From assembly GCA_040221095.1 (NCBI GenBank), contig JAVJVP010000017.1, positions 62,001 to 126,000 of the forward strand: a stretch of 64,000 nt of DNA, written 5' to 3'. Shown one piece after another: positions 43,608 through 52,824 of this stretch. The translations under genes were made by a program, and so were the position numbers. The stretch comes from UBA1479 sp040221095 (GTDB lineage: Bacteria; Pseudomonadota; Alphaproteobacteria; Rhodospirillales; Casp-alpha2). The first letter of the stretch is position 1. Each line of letters opens with the position of its first letter. The notes under the pieces were generated by a model that saw only the letters and a program-made list of their open reading frames with translations, was not told the origin of the DNA and ran no database searches.

Positions 43608-44510
43608 ATGTGGGACAATATTTCAATTCTGACCGCGGCGCCGGTCTTCAACATTCAGCTGATCCTCGACGGTCTGTTCATCGGCTCGACCTTCGCGTTG
43701 GCGGCCTACGGCCTTGCCCTCGTATGGGGTGTGATGAACGTGAAGAACCTGGCGCAGGGCGACTTCGTCATCATGGGCGGTTACATCGCCTGGTGGCTGG
43801 GCAAGCAGGGCATTCATCCCCTGTGGGGCCTGCCCGTATCGATCGTCGTCATGTTCGTGTTCGGCTGGCTGGTCTACGTGACCATCATCCGCCGCGTCAT
43901 CGACAAGGACATGTTTACCTCGCTGCTCTCGACCTTCGGCCTCGCCATCGTTCTGGCCCAGGCGTTGAACCTGATGTTCGGCCCCGAAGTGCAGACGGCG
44001 GAAAGCGACTTCGCCATCCGCAGTTATTTCAACAACAGCGTCACCGTCGCCGATATCAAGCTGGTGGCCTTCGCGCTGTGCGGCGTGTTGGCCGTTGTCG
44101 TGGTGCTGTTCATGAAGAGATCGCGCATGGGCCAGGCCATCCGCGCCACCGCCCAGGACGCCCGCGCCGCCAGGGTCATGGGCATCGACACGGACAAGGT
44201 CTATGCCTTCACCTTTTCCCTGAACGCGGCGATTTGCGGTGCTGCGGGCGCCCTGATCTCGATGATCTGGGTGATCCAGCCGTTCTACGGCATCGGCCAT
44301 TCGATCCGGTCCTTCGTCATCGTCACGGCGGCCGGTTTCGGCAATCTGGGCGGCGTCATCATGGCGGGCCTGGGGCTCGGCGTGATGGAACAGTACGGCG
44401 GCTTCGTGCTTGGCGCCGAATACCAGCAGGCCTGCGTGGTCGGTCTTCTGGTTGCCGTGCTGATCTACCGTCAGCTTGAAATGCGCCGCCACCGCCAGGT
44501 CGTGCAATAG
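43608..44510 (+). CDS. livH: Branched-chain amino acid-type ABC permease LivH
   Basis: A 300-residue inner-membrane permease with about eight helices. FIGSTFALAAYGLALVWGVM is the LivH opening, and AVRATAQDA-like sequence appears as AIRATAQDARAARVMGID, the cytoplasmic EAA-equivalent loop. The ATG at 43608 follows a weak AGGG site. It is the second gene of the five-gene Liv operon. Confidence 0.92.
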   Translation: MWDNISILTAAPVFNIQLILDGLFIGSTFALAAYGLALVWGVMNVKNLAQGDFVIMGGYIAWWLGKQGIHPLWGLPVSIVVMFVFGWLVYVTIIRRVIDKDMFTSLLSTFGLAIVLAQALNLMFGPEVQTAESDFAIRSYFNNSVTVADIKLVAFALCGVLAVVVVLFMKRSRMGQAIRATAQDARAARVMGIDTDKVYAFTFSLNAAICGAAGALISMIWVIQPFYGIGHSIRSFVIVTAAGFGNLGGVIMAGLGLGVMEQYGGFVLGAEYQQACVVGLLVAVLIYRQLEMRRHRQVVQ

Positions 44511-44549
44511 GCGCGCGGCCCAAGAAGAACGAAAACGGGAGCAAAAACC

Positions 44550-45581
44550 TTGGAATCATTCAATCCGAAACTGCATCTGCCGATCCTGATCTTCGGCATC
44601 GCGTCCCCCTTCGTCATTCCCGGCGTGACCATCCAGATCGCCGTGCTTTGGGTCATGGTCCTGTTCGCCCTGACCTGGGACATCATGGGCGGCCAGATGG
44701 GCTACAACTCGCTCGGCAACATCCTGTTTTTCGGGTCGGGCATGTACATCTCGGCTCTCGTCCAGATCAGCATGTTCGCCGAGGTGTCCGAATACACGGC
44801 ATCGACGGGCGCCGTCGATTTCACCTATACCAATTCCCAATACTTCTGGGGGCTGGGGCTGGGCATTATCGCCGCGGCCCTTGGTTCGGCCCTGCTTGCG
44901 GCATCGATAGGCTGGACCCTGTTCGGCCTGCGCGGACCCTATTTCGCCATCGGCACGCTCGGCATCGCGCTGACGGCCGGTGAACTGATGGGGACCTGGG
45001 AATGGGTCGGCGCCGGCGGCGGCTTGGCCATGCCGGTCTATCCCGGCAGCGCCGACGGCAAGTCGCTCATGTTCTATTTCATGTGCTTCTTCGCGGCGGT
45101 CGGGACCTACCTGTTCTGCAGCTGGCTCTATTCGACCCGCTTCGGCCTGGCCATCAACGCGATCCGCGACGATGAACAGAAAGCCGAAGCCATGGGCATC
45201 CACACGCTGCGCTACAAGACCATCGCGTGGTCCGTGTCCGCCTTCTTCCTGGGGATTTCGGGCGCCCTGTTCGGCAACATCACCGGCTTCGTCGAGCCTT
45301 TGGAAGTTGCCTTTCCGGTCGCGACCTTCGGCATCTTCATGGTCGCCATGTCGCTGCTCGGCGGCAAGGGAACCCTGTGGGGGCCGATCCTCGGCGCCGC
45401 CCTGTTTCACGTCCTCAAGGAATTCACCTGGACCTACTTCCTCGGTTGGCAATGGGTGGCATTGGGCGTGCTGATCATCGTCAACGTGGTGTTCTTCCAG
45501 CAGGGCATCATGGGCTGGCTGATGGAAAAATACCCGGAACGGTTCGGCATAATCGTCGACAAGAAGGAGACGGCGAAATGA
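44550..45581 (+). CDS. livM: Branched-chain amino acid-type ABC permease LivM
   Basis: A 343-residue permease partner of LivH. GYNSLGNILFFGSGMYISAL and the EAA-like loop AINAIRDDEQKAEAMGIHTL are family hallmarks. The start is TTG (MESFNPKL) with CGGGAG ten bases upstream, 40 bases after livH. The stop overlaps livG by four bases, an indication of translational coupling. Confidence 0.91.
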   Translation: MESFNPKLHLPILIFGIASPFVIPGVTIQIAVLWVMVLFALTWDIMGGQMGYNSLGNILFFGSGMYISALVQISMFAEVSEYTASTGAVDFTYTNSQYFWGLGLGIIAAALGSALLAASIGWTLFGLRGPYFAIGTLGIALTAGELMGTWEWVGAGGGLAMPVYPGSADGKSLMFYFMCFFAAVGTYLFCSWLYSTRFGLAINAIRDDEQKAEAMGIHTLRYKTIAWSVSAFFLGISGALFGNITGFVEPLEVAFPVATFGIFMVAMSLLGGKGTLWGPILGAALFHVLKEFTWTYFLGWQWVALGVLIIVNVVFFQQGIMGWLMEKYPERFGIIVDKKETAK

Positions 45582-46327
45582 CCGATACCATCATTGAAAT
45601 ATCGGGCGTGTCCAAGTCCTACGGGGGCGTGGTCGCCAATCACGACATCTCGCTGAAGGTGCCGTCCGGCGGCATCACCGGCCTGATCGGGCCGAACGGG
45701 TCGGGCAAGACGACCCTGTTCAACTCCATCGTCGGCTACCATCCCATCGACGCGGGCTCGATCAAGTTCAAGGGCCAGGAAATCTCCGACTACCGGGTGC
45801 CGCAGATCGCGCGCCTGGGCCTTCTGCGCACCTTCCAGCAGACGCGCATCTACTCGAACATGAACTGCATCGACAACATGCTGATCTCGATCCCGCACCG
45901 TAAGCTGGGCTTCGCGGACATGTTCAAGAACCGGGGCGACAAGGAGACCATGGAAGAGGTCGACCGTCTGCTCGACTTCGTCGGCCTGTACGAGAAACGG
46001 CGACTGATTTCGGGAGATCTCTCGTTCGGACAGCAAAAGCTGCTCGAATTCGCCATGGCGCTGATGAACCGGCCGGAAGTCCTGTTGCTCGACGAACCCA
46101 CGGCGGGCATCAATCCGACGCTGATCAACGGGCTGATCGATCGGCTCCGCCGCGCCAACGAGGAACTGGGCATCACCCTGTTCGTCATCGAGCACAACAT
46201 GCGCGTGATCATGAACATGGCCCAGTCCATCTACTGTCTGGCCCATGGCGAGCTTCTCGCCCACGGCACGCCGGACGAGGTCCAGAACGACCAGCGCGTC
46301 ATCGACGCCTATCTGGGAGCACATTGA
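45578..46327 (+). CDS. livG: ABC transporter ATPase LivG
   Basis: A 249-residue ATPase. The P-loop is GLIGPNGSGKTTLFNSI, the Q-loop lies near LLRTFQQTR, the signature LSFGQQKLLE replaces LSGGQ by LSFGQ as often in LivG, Walker B is EVLLLDEPTAGINP and the switch His is in FVIEHNMRVIM. It energises the LivHM channel together with LivF. The ATG overlaps the livM stop; the longer reading from 45227 is a shadow frame. Confidence 0.93.
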   Translation: MTDTIIEISGVSKSYGGVVANHDISLKVPSGGITGLIGPNGSGKTTLFNSIVGYHPIDAGSIKFKGQEISDYRVPQIARLGLLRTFQQTRIYSNMNCIDNMLISIPHRKLGFADMFKNRGDKETMEEVDRLLDFVGLYEKRRLISGDLSFGQQKLLEFAMALMNRPEVLLLDEPTAGINPTLINGLIDRLRRANEELGITLFVIEHNMRVIMNMAQSIYCLAHGELLAHGTPDEVQNDQRVIDAYLGAH

Positions 46328-46329
46328 AC

Positions 46330-47235
46330 ATGGCCGACGAAACCAAGGGACAAGAAGAATCCGCCGGGGACGCCGCGTCGCGCCGCTCCACCGGCTATCA
46401 CATGGGGACCGTCGACGCGGTTATTTCCGTCGAGGACGTCAACCGCCAGGCCAAGGCCATGGCGGTCGAGGTGCCGCTGGAACAGGTCGCGTCCCTGGCC
46501 AACAACAACCCCTTCGTGAACCTGAAGGATCTGCGTTGCGGTTACGGCAAGATGGAGATCATCCATCGCCTCAACCTGCAGGTCGCCAAGGGCCAGTCGC
46601 TTTGCCTGATCGGCCCCAACGGGGCCGGCAAGTCGACGGTGCTGCACGCCATCTACGGCCTCAACACGGTGATGGGCGGCAACATCCTGGTGGGCGAGGG
46701 GGCGGGGGCCCAGGATGTCGCCCGCATGACCGCCAACCAGAAGCTGAAGCAGGCCGGCATCGCCTACATCCTGCAGGACAAATCCATCTTCCCCGACATG
46801 ACCGTGGAAGAGAACCTGTGGATGGGCGGCTTCCTCATGGAAACCACGGCCCAGGCCAAGGAAGCGGCGGAAAAGGTGTTCGCCAAGTACGACCGCCTGG
46901 CCCAGCGCCGCAAGCATCTGGCCAAGGTGCTGTCGGGCGGTGAGCGCCGGTTGCTGGAAATCTCCCGCGCCCTGGTCATGGATCCGGAAGTTCTGCTGGT
47001 CGACGAGCCGTCCATCGGGCTCGAGCCCCGGTTCATCGACATGGTGTTCGACATCCTGGACGACCTGCAGCACAACGAGGGCAAGACCATCATCATGGTC
47101 GAACAGAACGCCAAGAAGGGCCTGGAATTCGCCGACATCGGCTATGTCCTGGTCTCGGGCGAACTGGCCATCGCCGGCACCGGCGACGCGCTTCTGGAAA
47201 ACGAGGATGTGGGGCGGCTGTTCCTGGGGGGATAG
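46330..47235 (+). CDS. livF: ABC transporter ATPase LivF with N-terminal extension
   Basis: A 301-residue ATPase. The core from about residue 62 (NPFVNLKDLRCGYGKMEII) has Walker A LIGPNGAGKSTVLHAI, the signature VLSGGERRLLEISRAL, Walker B EVLLVDEPSIGLEP and the switch His replaced in IIMVEQNAKKG, as usual in LivF. The first 60 residues, beginning MADETKGQEESAGDA, precede the normal LivF start and are rich in charged residues; canonical LivF is about 235 residues. The real start may be farther in, but no good internal ribosome site is seen. Confidence 0.9.
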   Translation: MADETKGQEESAGDAASRRSTGYHMGTVDAVISVEDVNRQAKAMAVEVPLEQVASLANNNPFVNLKDLRCGYGKMEIIHRLNLQVAKGQSLCLIGPNGAGKSTVLHAIYGLNTVMGGNILVGEGAGAQDVARMTANQKLKQAGIAYILQDKSIFPDMTVEENLWMGGFLMETTAQAKEAAEKVFAKYDRLAQRRKHLAKVLSGGERRLLEISRALVMDPEVLLVDEPSIGLEPRFIDMVFDILDDLQHNEGKTIIMVEQNAKKGLEFADIGYVLVSGELAIAGTGDALLENEDVGRLFLGG

Positions 47236-47236
47236 C

Positions 47237-47770
47237 TCAGCGGTTGTTTCCGCTGATAAGATTCTTTTCATCCCAATACGTTACGGAAGCGATGCCCGTA
47301 ACCTGCTCTCCGTCGTTTGAAAGCGGAAGGCGGAGAGCCAGTTGGGGCAGGGGCAGTCGACCGTCTGGGAATTCGATCAGCCTGGAAAACAGCAACGGGA
47401 CGCGCCGTTCGACGACGGTTTGGTATTCACCCGCGACCTTGGGGCCGCGCCCCTGTGGGTGTTCATCGGATGTCCTTTGCCCGGTGCGGTCGATCTTTTT
47501 CCGTCCCACATGGGCGGTGCCCCAAAAACGGTAACGGAAGTCCAACGGGTCGCGGAGAACATCGACGACCAGGGTCAGGGAAATGGCCTCAGGCGATAGG
47601 TCCTGAAGCCGAAAGACACCCCATGCCGGGCCGATCGCATCCTTAGGCGTAACTTTTTTCCAATAAGCGAATGTTTCCACCAGTATGGGGGCGGCGAGTT
47701 CGTCCAGGCGTTCTTCGCGCGAAGCGCCATAAGAAAAATCCCCCCAGGAACTCAAACCACGGAAAGCCAT
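47237..47770 (-). CDS. PAS_5-like PAS-domain protein
   Basis: A 177-residue protein related to the one at 10530-11051: DELAAPILVETFAYWKKVT, then DVLRDPLDFRYRFWGTAHV, then LIEFPDGRLPLPQLALRLP. No output domain is present. AAGGGGGG seven bases before the ATG at 47770 decides the start; the upstream starts at 47776 and 47821 are less favourable. It converges with livF (stops one base apart), so it may be controlled by antisense read-through from the Liv operon. Confidence 0.72.
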   Translation of the reverse strand: MAFRGLSSWGDFSYGASREERLDELAAPILVETFAYWKKVTPKDAIGPAWGVFRLQDLSPEAISLTLVVDVLRDPLDFRYRFWGTAHVGRKKIDRTGQRTSDEHPQGRGPKVAGEYQTVVERRVPLLFSRLIEFPDGRLPLPQLALRLPLSNDGEQVTGIASVTYWDEKNLISGNNR

Positions 47771-48041
47771 TATCATTCCCCCCTTGATAGGCTCCCTCAA
47801 CGCTTGCCGACATCCTATCACGTAGATGCCTAAATCTATCCGGCATTAACGCATTAAGCGTGTCGGTTTTTCCCCATGGGCCATGCCGTTTCGGTTCTGG
47901 AATCGCGGCAATGAAAAACGGCCGTCGGCACAGAACTTGGAACGTAAACACGTGCGATAAACGGCTTCGATTGCTTTCATCCCGTCGATGAAAACACCTG
48001 CAACCTGTTGTTATTCCAGAAAGTCATGCGCAGTGAAGCAG

Positions 48042-48063
48042 TTTAACCGCTGAAGCGGTTAAA
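48042..48063. repeat. Perfect inverted repeat downstream of the dehydratase gene
   Basis: TTTAACCGCT (48042-48051) and AGCGGTTAAA (48054-48063) form a 10-bp perfect palindrome with a 2-base centre, in the 322-base gap 47771-48092. As RNA the hairpin could end the dehydratase transcript 30 bases after its stop; as DNA it could be an operator. The rest of the gap holds no recognisable gene. Confidence 0.55.
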
Positions 48064-48092
48064 GATAACTACGTTTGCAGATGTCCTGACCG

Positions 48093-49805
48093 TTATGAGT
48101 TGCCGGTTGCCTGAAGAAAGTCAAAATCGGCGCCTTCCTCGGCCTGGGTCACCGTATCCAGGTAAAGCTTCAGGTAGCCGCGGCCCGATCCCTTGTGGGC
48201 GGGGGGTGGGGTCCAGGCGGCACGCCGGACGGTCATTTCGGCCTCGTCTACTAGTAGTTCGAGGCTGCGGTTCGGCGTGTCCAGGCGGATGCGGTCACCG
48301 GTCTGCACCAGGGCGAGGGGGCCGCCGTCGGCGGCCTCGGGCGAGACGTGCAGGATGATCGTTCCGAAGGCGGTGCCGCTCATGCGGCCGTCGGAAATGC
48401 GCACCATGTCCTTGACGCCCTGGCCGGCCAGTTTCTTCGGGATCGGAATGTATCCGGCCTCGGGCATGCCGGGGGCGCCCTTGGGCCCGATGTTGCGCAG
48501 GACCAGCACATCGTCGGCGGTCACGTCCAGGTCGGCGCTGTCGATGCGTTCGGCCAGATCTTCCAGGTTTTCGAACACCACGGCGCGGCCTTCATGGACC
48601 AGAAGGCCCTGATCGGCCGCGGACTGTTTCAAGACCGCACCGTTCGGCGCCAGGTTGCCGCGCAGCACGGCCATGCTGCCCCTGGGGAACAGGGGATTGG
48701 CGCGCGGGCGCACCACGTCCTGGTCCCAGCCCGGGGCCATGTCGGCCAGGTTCTCGCCCAGGGTCTTGCCCGACACGGTGGGACAGTCGAGGTCGAGCAG
48801 ATCCTCGATCTCGCGCAGGATGGTGGTCAGGCCGCCGGCCTTCCACAGGTCTTCCATGTAGTAAGACCCGTTGGGTTTCAGGTCGACCAGCATGGGCACG
48901 TCGCGGCCCATCGTATCGAAGGCGTCCAGATCGACGCTGAGGCCGAGCCGCCCGGCCACGGCCGCCATATGGACGATGCCGTTGGTCGAGCCGCCGACGG
49001 CCAGCAGGGTCTTCATGGCGTTGTTCAGGGACGCCTGCGTAATGATCTGATCCGGCGTCACTTTTTCCTTGGCCAGGGTGACGGCGCGGGTGCCCGTTTC
49101 CTCGGCATGGCGCAGGCGGTCGGAGGCCCAGGCCGGGATCGCCGCCCCGCCGGGCAGCATCATGCCCATGGCTTCGGTCATGAGCGCCATGGTCGAGGCC
49201 GTGCCCATGACGCCGCAGGTGCCCGCCGTGGGCACCAACTTGGACGAGATGTCCTCGATCTCGGCTTCGTCGATCTCGCCGGCGCGGAACTTGCCCCACA
49301 TGCGCCGGCAGTCGGTGCACGCACCCAGGCGCTCGCCCTTGTGGCTGCCGGTGCCCATGGGGCCGGTGACCAGGACGATGGCCGGCACATTGGCCGAGGC
49401 TGCGCCCATCAACAGCGCCGGCACCGTCTTGTCGCAGCCGCCGATCAGCACCACCGCGTCCATGGGCTGGGCGCGGATCATTTCCTCCGCGTCCATGGAC
49501 ATCAGGTTGCGCAGGAACATGGAGGTCGGATGGGCGAAGCTTTCGTGGATCGAGATGGTCGGAAACTCCACCGGCAGGCCGCCGGCCAGCATGACGCCGC
49601 GCTTCACGGCCTCGATCAGGTCGGGCACGGTCTTGTGGCAGGCGTTGTAGCCGGAAAAGGTGTCGGCGATGCCGATGATCGGACGGTTCAGGGCGTCGTC
49701 CGTATAGCCCATGGCCTTGATGAAGGCCTTGCGGAGGAACAGCGAGAAGGCGTCGTCGCCATAGCGGGTCAGGCCTTTTTTCATGCCTGTCTGATCGTCG
49801 GACAT
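48093..49805 (-). CDS. IlvD/Edd family dehydratase
   Basis: A 570-residue iron-sulfur dehydratase. The cluster cysteines are in GGCDKTVPALLMG, ACTDCRRMW and TAGTCGVMGTAS, the arrangement of sugar-acid dehydratases such as L-arabinonate dehydratase as well as dihydroxy-acid dehydratase. It could act on 2,3-dihydroxy acids in branched-chain amino acid synthesis or on aldonic acids; length and the CTDCRRMW motif favour the sugar-acid branch. No pathway partners are adjacent. The ATG at 49805 has GGAAA six bases upstream. Confidence 0.88.
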   Translation of the reverse strand: MSDDQTGMKKGLTRYGDDAFSLFLRKAFIKAMGYTDDALNRPIIGIADTFSGYNACHKTVPDLIEAVKRGVMLAGGLPVEFPTISIHESFAHPTSMFLRNLMSMDAEEMIRAQPMDAVVLIGGCDKTVPALLMGAASANVPAIVLVTGPMGTGSHKGERLGACTDCRRMWGKFRAGEIDEAEIEDISSKLVPTAGTCGVMGTASTMALMTEAMGMMLPGGAAIPAWASDRLRHAEETGTRAVTLAKEKVTPDQIITQASLNNAMKTLLAVGGSTNGIVHMAAVAGRLGLSVDLDAFDTMGRDVPMLVDLKPNGSYYMEDLWKAGGLTTILREIEDLLDLDCPTVSGKTLGENLADMAPGWDQDVVRPRANPLFPRGSMAVLRGNLAPNGAVLKQSAADQGLLVHEGRAVVFENLEDLAERIDSADLDVTADDVLVLRNIGPKGAPGMPEAGYIPIPKKLAGQGVKDMVRISDGRMSGTAFGTIILHVSPEAADGGPLALVQTGDRIRLDTPNRSLELLVDEAEMTVRRAAWTPPPAHKGSGRGYLKLYLDTVTQAEEGADFDFLQATGNS

Positions 49806-49847
49806 ATGGAGTTTCCTTGGAGGGTCTGTTTGGTGTCTGCGTTTGTT

Positions 49848-50267
49848 CTAATTGTTATAGCACTGGTGCCAGAGCAGACGCGACGCATCCAGGTTCCGGA
49901 ATGCGAAATAAGGCGTCTCGGCGGTGCCTGGCCGGACCACGGCGGTGATGTCGAGCCATAGGGTCGCGCCGGGCGTGAGGTCGAATTCACGGCCGGGCAG
50001 CGGCCAATTCTGCACGTCCATGCCGGACGTCGCGAAGGCGGCCTGGGCCGCCGGCCCGGTGAGGGAGCACTTAACGGTAATCAAGGACGGCTGTGCCACC
50101 GGCAAGGCATGAAAACGGGCTTCCTGGCCGGGGCGGACCTCGTGGGGGTGGGAGTCCTCTTCCAGCATTTCCGCCCGGGGCAGGGCATGCCCCGGCCTCT
50201 CCGCGGCATCGGCGACCGTGGCGCAACAGAAGAGCGCGAGGGCGGCGGCGGCTGAATGAGTGGACAT
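49848..50267 (-). CDS. Hypothetical secreted protein
   Basis: A 139-residue protein with a signal peptide (MSTHSAAAALALFCCATVAD, cleavage near DAAERP). The mature part is beta-rich, with two cysteines in VKCSLTGPA and WHQCYNN. I do not recognise the family. AAGGGGAT lies about six bases before the ATG. It is divergent from the ATP-grasp operon and lies 42 bases upstream of the dehydratase on the same strand. Confidence 0.7.
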   Translation of the reverse strand: MSTHSAAAALALFCCATVADAAERPGHALPRAEMLEEDSHPHEVRPGQEARFHALPVAQPSLITVKCSLTGPAAQAAFATSGMDVQNWPLPGREFDLTPGATLWLDITAVVRPGTAETPYFAFRNLDASRLLWHQCYNN

Positions 50268-50404
50268 GGCAAATCCCCTTTGTCGCCTCTACACGGAAAA
50301 CCCCGCCCGGCCAACCCGTTAAACGTTACAGGCCCGCGTCGGTTCTGTTGCGCCGCACCAATCGATGCTCTACGGTTTAATAACAACTGGGGCCAGAGAC
50401 GACC

Positions 50405-51856
50405 TTGTCTGATCGAAAGAAACCCGACATTTTCGACGAGATGCACGCCGCGAACGGCGATATTCGTCCTGCTTACCGTGATTATTCCGCTTGGCTGACC
50501 GAGCAATCCCTGGACCGCCTGCGCCAGAAGCACGCCCAGGCGGATCTGCTGTTCCGCCGGCTTGGCATCACCTTCACCGTGTATGGCGAGGACGAGGGCG
50601 GCGAGCGCCTGATTCCCTTCGACGTCATCCCGCGTATCCTCAGCCACGACGAATGGACCGTGCTGGAGCGCGGCGCCATTCAGCGGGTCGACGCGCTGAA
50701 CGCCTTCCTCCACGACATCTACCACGAACAGGAAATCATCCGCGCCGGCATCGTGCCCGCCGAACTGGTGATGACCAACGAGGCCTTCCAGCCGCAGATG
50801 CTGGGGCTCGACCTGCCGCGCCGGGTTTACGCCCATGTCTCCGGCGTCGATGTGGTGCGGGTCGACGACAAGACCTTCTATGTCCTGGAAGACAACGTGC
50901 GCACGCCGTCGGGCGTGTCCTACATGCTGGAAAACCGCGAGACCATGATGCGGCTGTTCCCGGACCTGTTCGCCCAGTCCGTGGTCGCACCCGTGGACCG
51001 CTATCCCGAATACCTGCTGCGCTCGCTCCAGGCCGTGGCGCCGGCCGGCGTTGATGATCCCACGGTCGTGCTGATGACGCCGGGGCAATACAACAGCGCC
51101 TATTTCGAACACGCCTTCCTGGCCATGGAAATGGGCATCGAATTGGTCGAGGGCCGTGATCTGTTCGTCGACTCGGGCTCCATCTTCATGCGCACGACCG
51201 AAGGGCCCAAGCGGGTCGACGTGATCTATCGCCGGGTCGACGACGAGTACATTGATCCGCTCGCCTTCAATCCGGACTCGGCCCTTGGCGTGCCGGGCAT
51301 GCTGTCCGTGGTGCGCAGCGGCCGCGTGACCGTGTGCAACGCCATGGGCACCGGCGTCGCCGACGACAAGGCCATGTACTGCTTCGTGCCCGACATGATC
51401 CGCTTCTATCTGGGCGAGGAGCCGGTGCTGCAGAACGTGCCGACCTATTCCTGCCGCAAGCCGGACGACCTCAAGTACGTGCTCGACAACATCGCCGAGC
51501 TGGTGGTCAAGGAAGTGCACGGGTCCGGCGGCTACGGCATGCTGGTCGGCCCCAAGGCGACCAAGGCCCAGTGCGACGATTTCAAGCAGCGCCTGAAGGC
51601 GGAGCCGGACAACTACATCGCCCAGCCGACCCTGGCGCTCTCGACCTGCCCGACCCTGGTCGAGGAAGGCATCGCGCCGCGTCATGTCGACCTCCGGCCC
51701 TATGTGTTGTCGGGCGAGAAGACCCGCGTGATGCCGGGCGGGCTGACCCGCGTGGCGTTGAAGCCGGGCTCGCTGGTCGTCAATTCCTCGCAGGGCGGCG
51801 GCACCAAGGACACCTGGGTTCTTGAGGCGCCGGCCGTCATCGAGGAAGAGGAATAG
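50405..51856 (+). CDS. Circularly permuted ATP-grasp type 2 protein (DUF404/DUF407)
   Basis: A 483-residue protein of the circularly permuted ATP-grasp class. The N-terminal FDEMHAANGDIRPAYRDYS block, then ERLIPFDVIPRILSHDEW, then VLEDNVRTPSGVSYMLENR and the C-terminal VKEVHGSGGYGMLVG are all family blocks. Such enzymes are predicted to form amide bonds and nearly always occur with alpha-E and transglutaminase-like partners, as here (downstream gaps of 16 and 7 bases). The start is TTG at 50405; an internal ATG at 50441 would drop the conserved opening. Confidence 0.9.
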   Translation: MSDRKKPDIFDEMHAANGDIRPAYRDYSAWLTEQSLDRLRQKHAQADLLFRRLGITFTVYGEDEGGERLIPFDVIPRILSHDEWTVLERGAIQRVDALNAFLHDIYHEQEIIRAGIVPAELVMTNEAFQPQMLGLDLPRRVYAHVSGVDVVRVDDKTFYVLEDNVRTPSGVSYMLENRETMMRLFPDLFAQSVVAPVDRYPEYLLRSLQAVAPAGVDDPTVVLMTPGQYNSAYFEHAFLAMEMGIELVEGRDLFVDSGSIFMRTTEGPKRVDVIYRRVDDEYIDPLAFNPDSALGVPGMLSVVRSGRVTVCNAMGTGVADDKAMYCFVPDMIRFYLGEEPVLQNVPTYSCRKPDDLKYVLDNIAELVVKEVHGSGGYGMLVGPKATKAQCDDFKQRLKAEPDNYIAQPTLALSTCPTLVEEGIAPRHVDLRPYVLSGEKTRVMPGGLTRVALKPGSLVVNSSQGGGTKDTWVLEAPAVIEEEE

Positions 51857-51872
51857 GGAGGGCGCCGCACAG

Positions 51873-52817
51873 ATGTTATCGAGCACCGCCGACAACCTGT
51901 TCTGGATGGCGCGCTACATGGAGCGCTCGGAGAATACCGCGCGCCTGCTGACCGGGCTGTACCACATGTCCCTGCTGCCGGCACGGCGGGGGGCACAGGC
52001 GGGCCTGTGGGAAGGTCTGTTCCAGTCCGTGGACGAGCGCGACGCCTACCTCGCCAAGTACGACGCCTTCAAGACCGACCCGGTCCTGACCTATATGGTG
52101 CTCGACCGCGCAAATCCGTCGAGCATCCGGTCCTGCGTGTGGTCGGCGCGGGAGAACGTGCGCGCCACCCGCCATGTCCTGACCACGGACATGTGGGAAA
52201 CCATCAATTCAACCTGGCTGGACATCGCCCAGGTCACCTATGCCGACATGCTGGACATGGGGCATCACGAATTCCTGGAATGGATCAAGGTGCGCTCGCA
52301 CCTGTTCCGCGGGGTCGCCCACGGCACCATGCGGCGCGGCGACGCCTTCGAATTCTGGCGCATGGGCGTGTTCATCGAACGGGCGGAAAACACCATCCGC
52401 CTGCTGGCCGCCCGCGCCCATACCTTCAAGCCGACGGGGCCTGTTTCGCGCGAGGACACGGCGACCCTCGATTACTACCAGTGGGGCACGCTGCTGCGTT
52501 CGGTCAACGCCTACAAGGCCTATCGGGAAATCTACAAAAGCCAGATCGATCCGCGCCGGGTCGTCGAGCTGCTGACCCTGAACGCGGAAATCCCGCGCTC
52601 GGTCATGGCCTGCGTCGAGGAAATCTGCGAAGTGCTGCAGGGCCTGCGTCCCCGTTCGCGCAGCGCCGAACAGGCGGGCGATCTGTTGAACCGGTTGCAG
52701 TCGGCGCGCATCGACCGCGTCTACCGCACGGGCATGGCGCGGTTCCTGGAGGATTACCGGGGCGGTCTGCACGACCTGAGCCTGCAAATCCAAAAAGACT
52801 TCCTGATGATCCAGTGA
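51873..52817 (+). CDS. Alpha-E domain protein
   Basis: A 314-residue all-helical protein of the alpha-E family. NLFWMARYMERSENTARLL is the family start motif, and VFIERAENTIRLLAARAHT a repeat of it in the second half. It is the constant partner of circularly permuted ATP-grasp proteins in predicted peptide-ligation operons. GGGAGGGCGCC precedes the ATG at 51873. Confidence 0.9.
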   Translation: MLSSTADNLFWMARYMERSENTARLLTGLYHMSLLPARRGAQAGLWEGLFQSVDERDAYLAKYDAFKTDPVLTYMVLDRANPSSIRSCVWSARENVRATRHVLTTDMWETINSTWLDIAQVTYADMLDMGHHEFLEWIKVRSHLFRGVAHGTMRRGDAFEFWRMGVFIERAENTIRLLAARAHTFKPTGPVSREDTATLDYYQWGTLLRSVNAYKAYREIYKSQIDPRRVVELLTLNAEIPRSVMACVEEICEVLQGLRPRSRSAEQAGDLLNRLQSARIDRVYRTGMARFLEDYRGGLHDLSLQIQKDFLMIQ

Positions 52818-52824
52818 GTGCTTC

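Noticed and set aside
48348..49961. 537-codon plus-strand frame opposite the IlvD/Edd dehydratase
   Set aside because: The minus-strand gene has all cluster cysteines and normal length; the plus frame shows no domain.
50081..51895. 604-codon minus-strand frame opposite the ATP-grasp gene
   Set aside because: The ATP-grasp family blocks are complete on the plus strand, so the other frame is a shadow.
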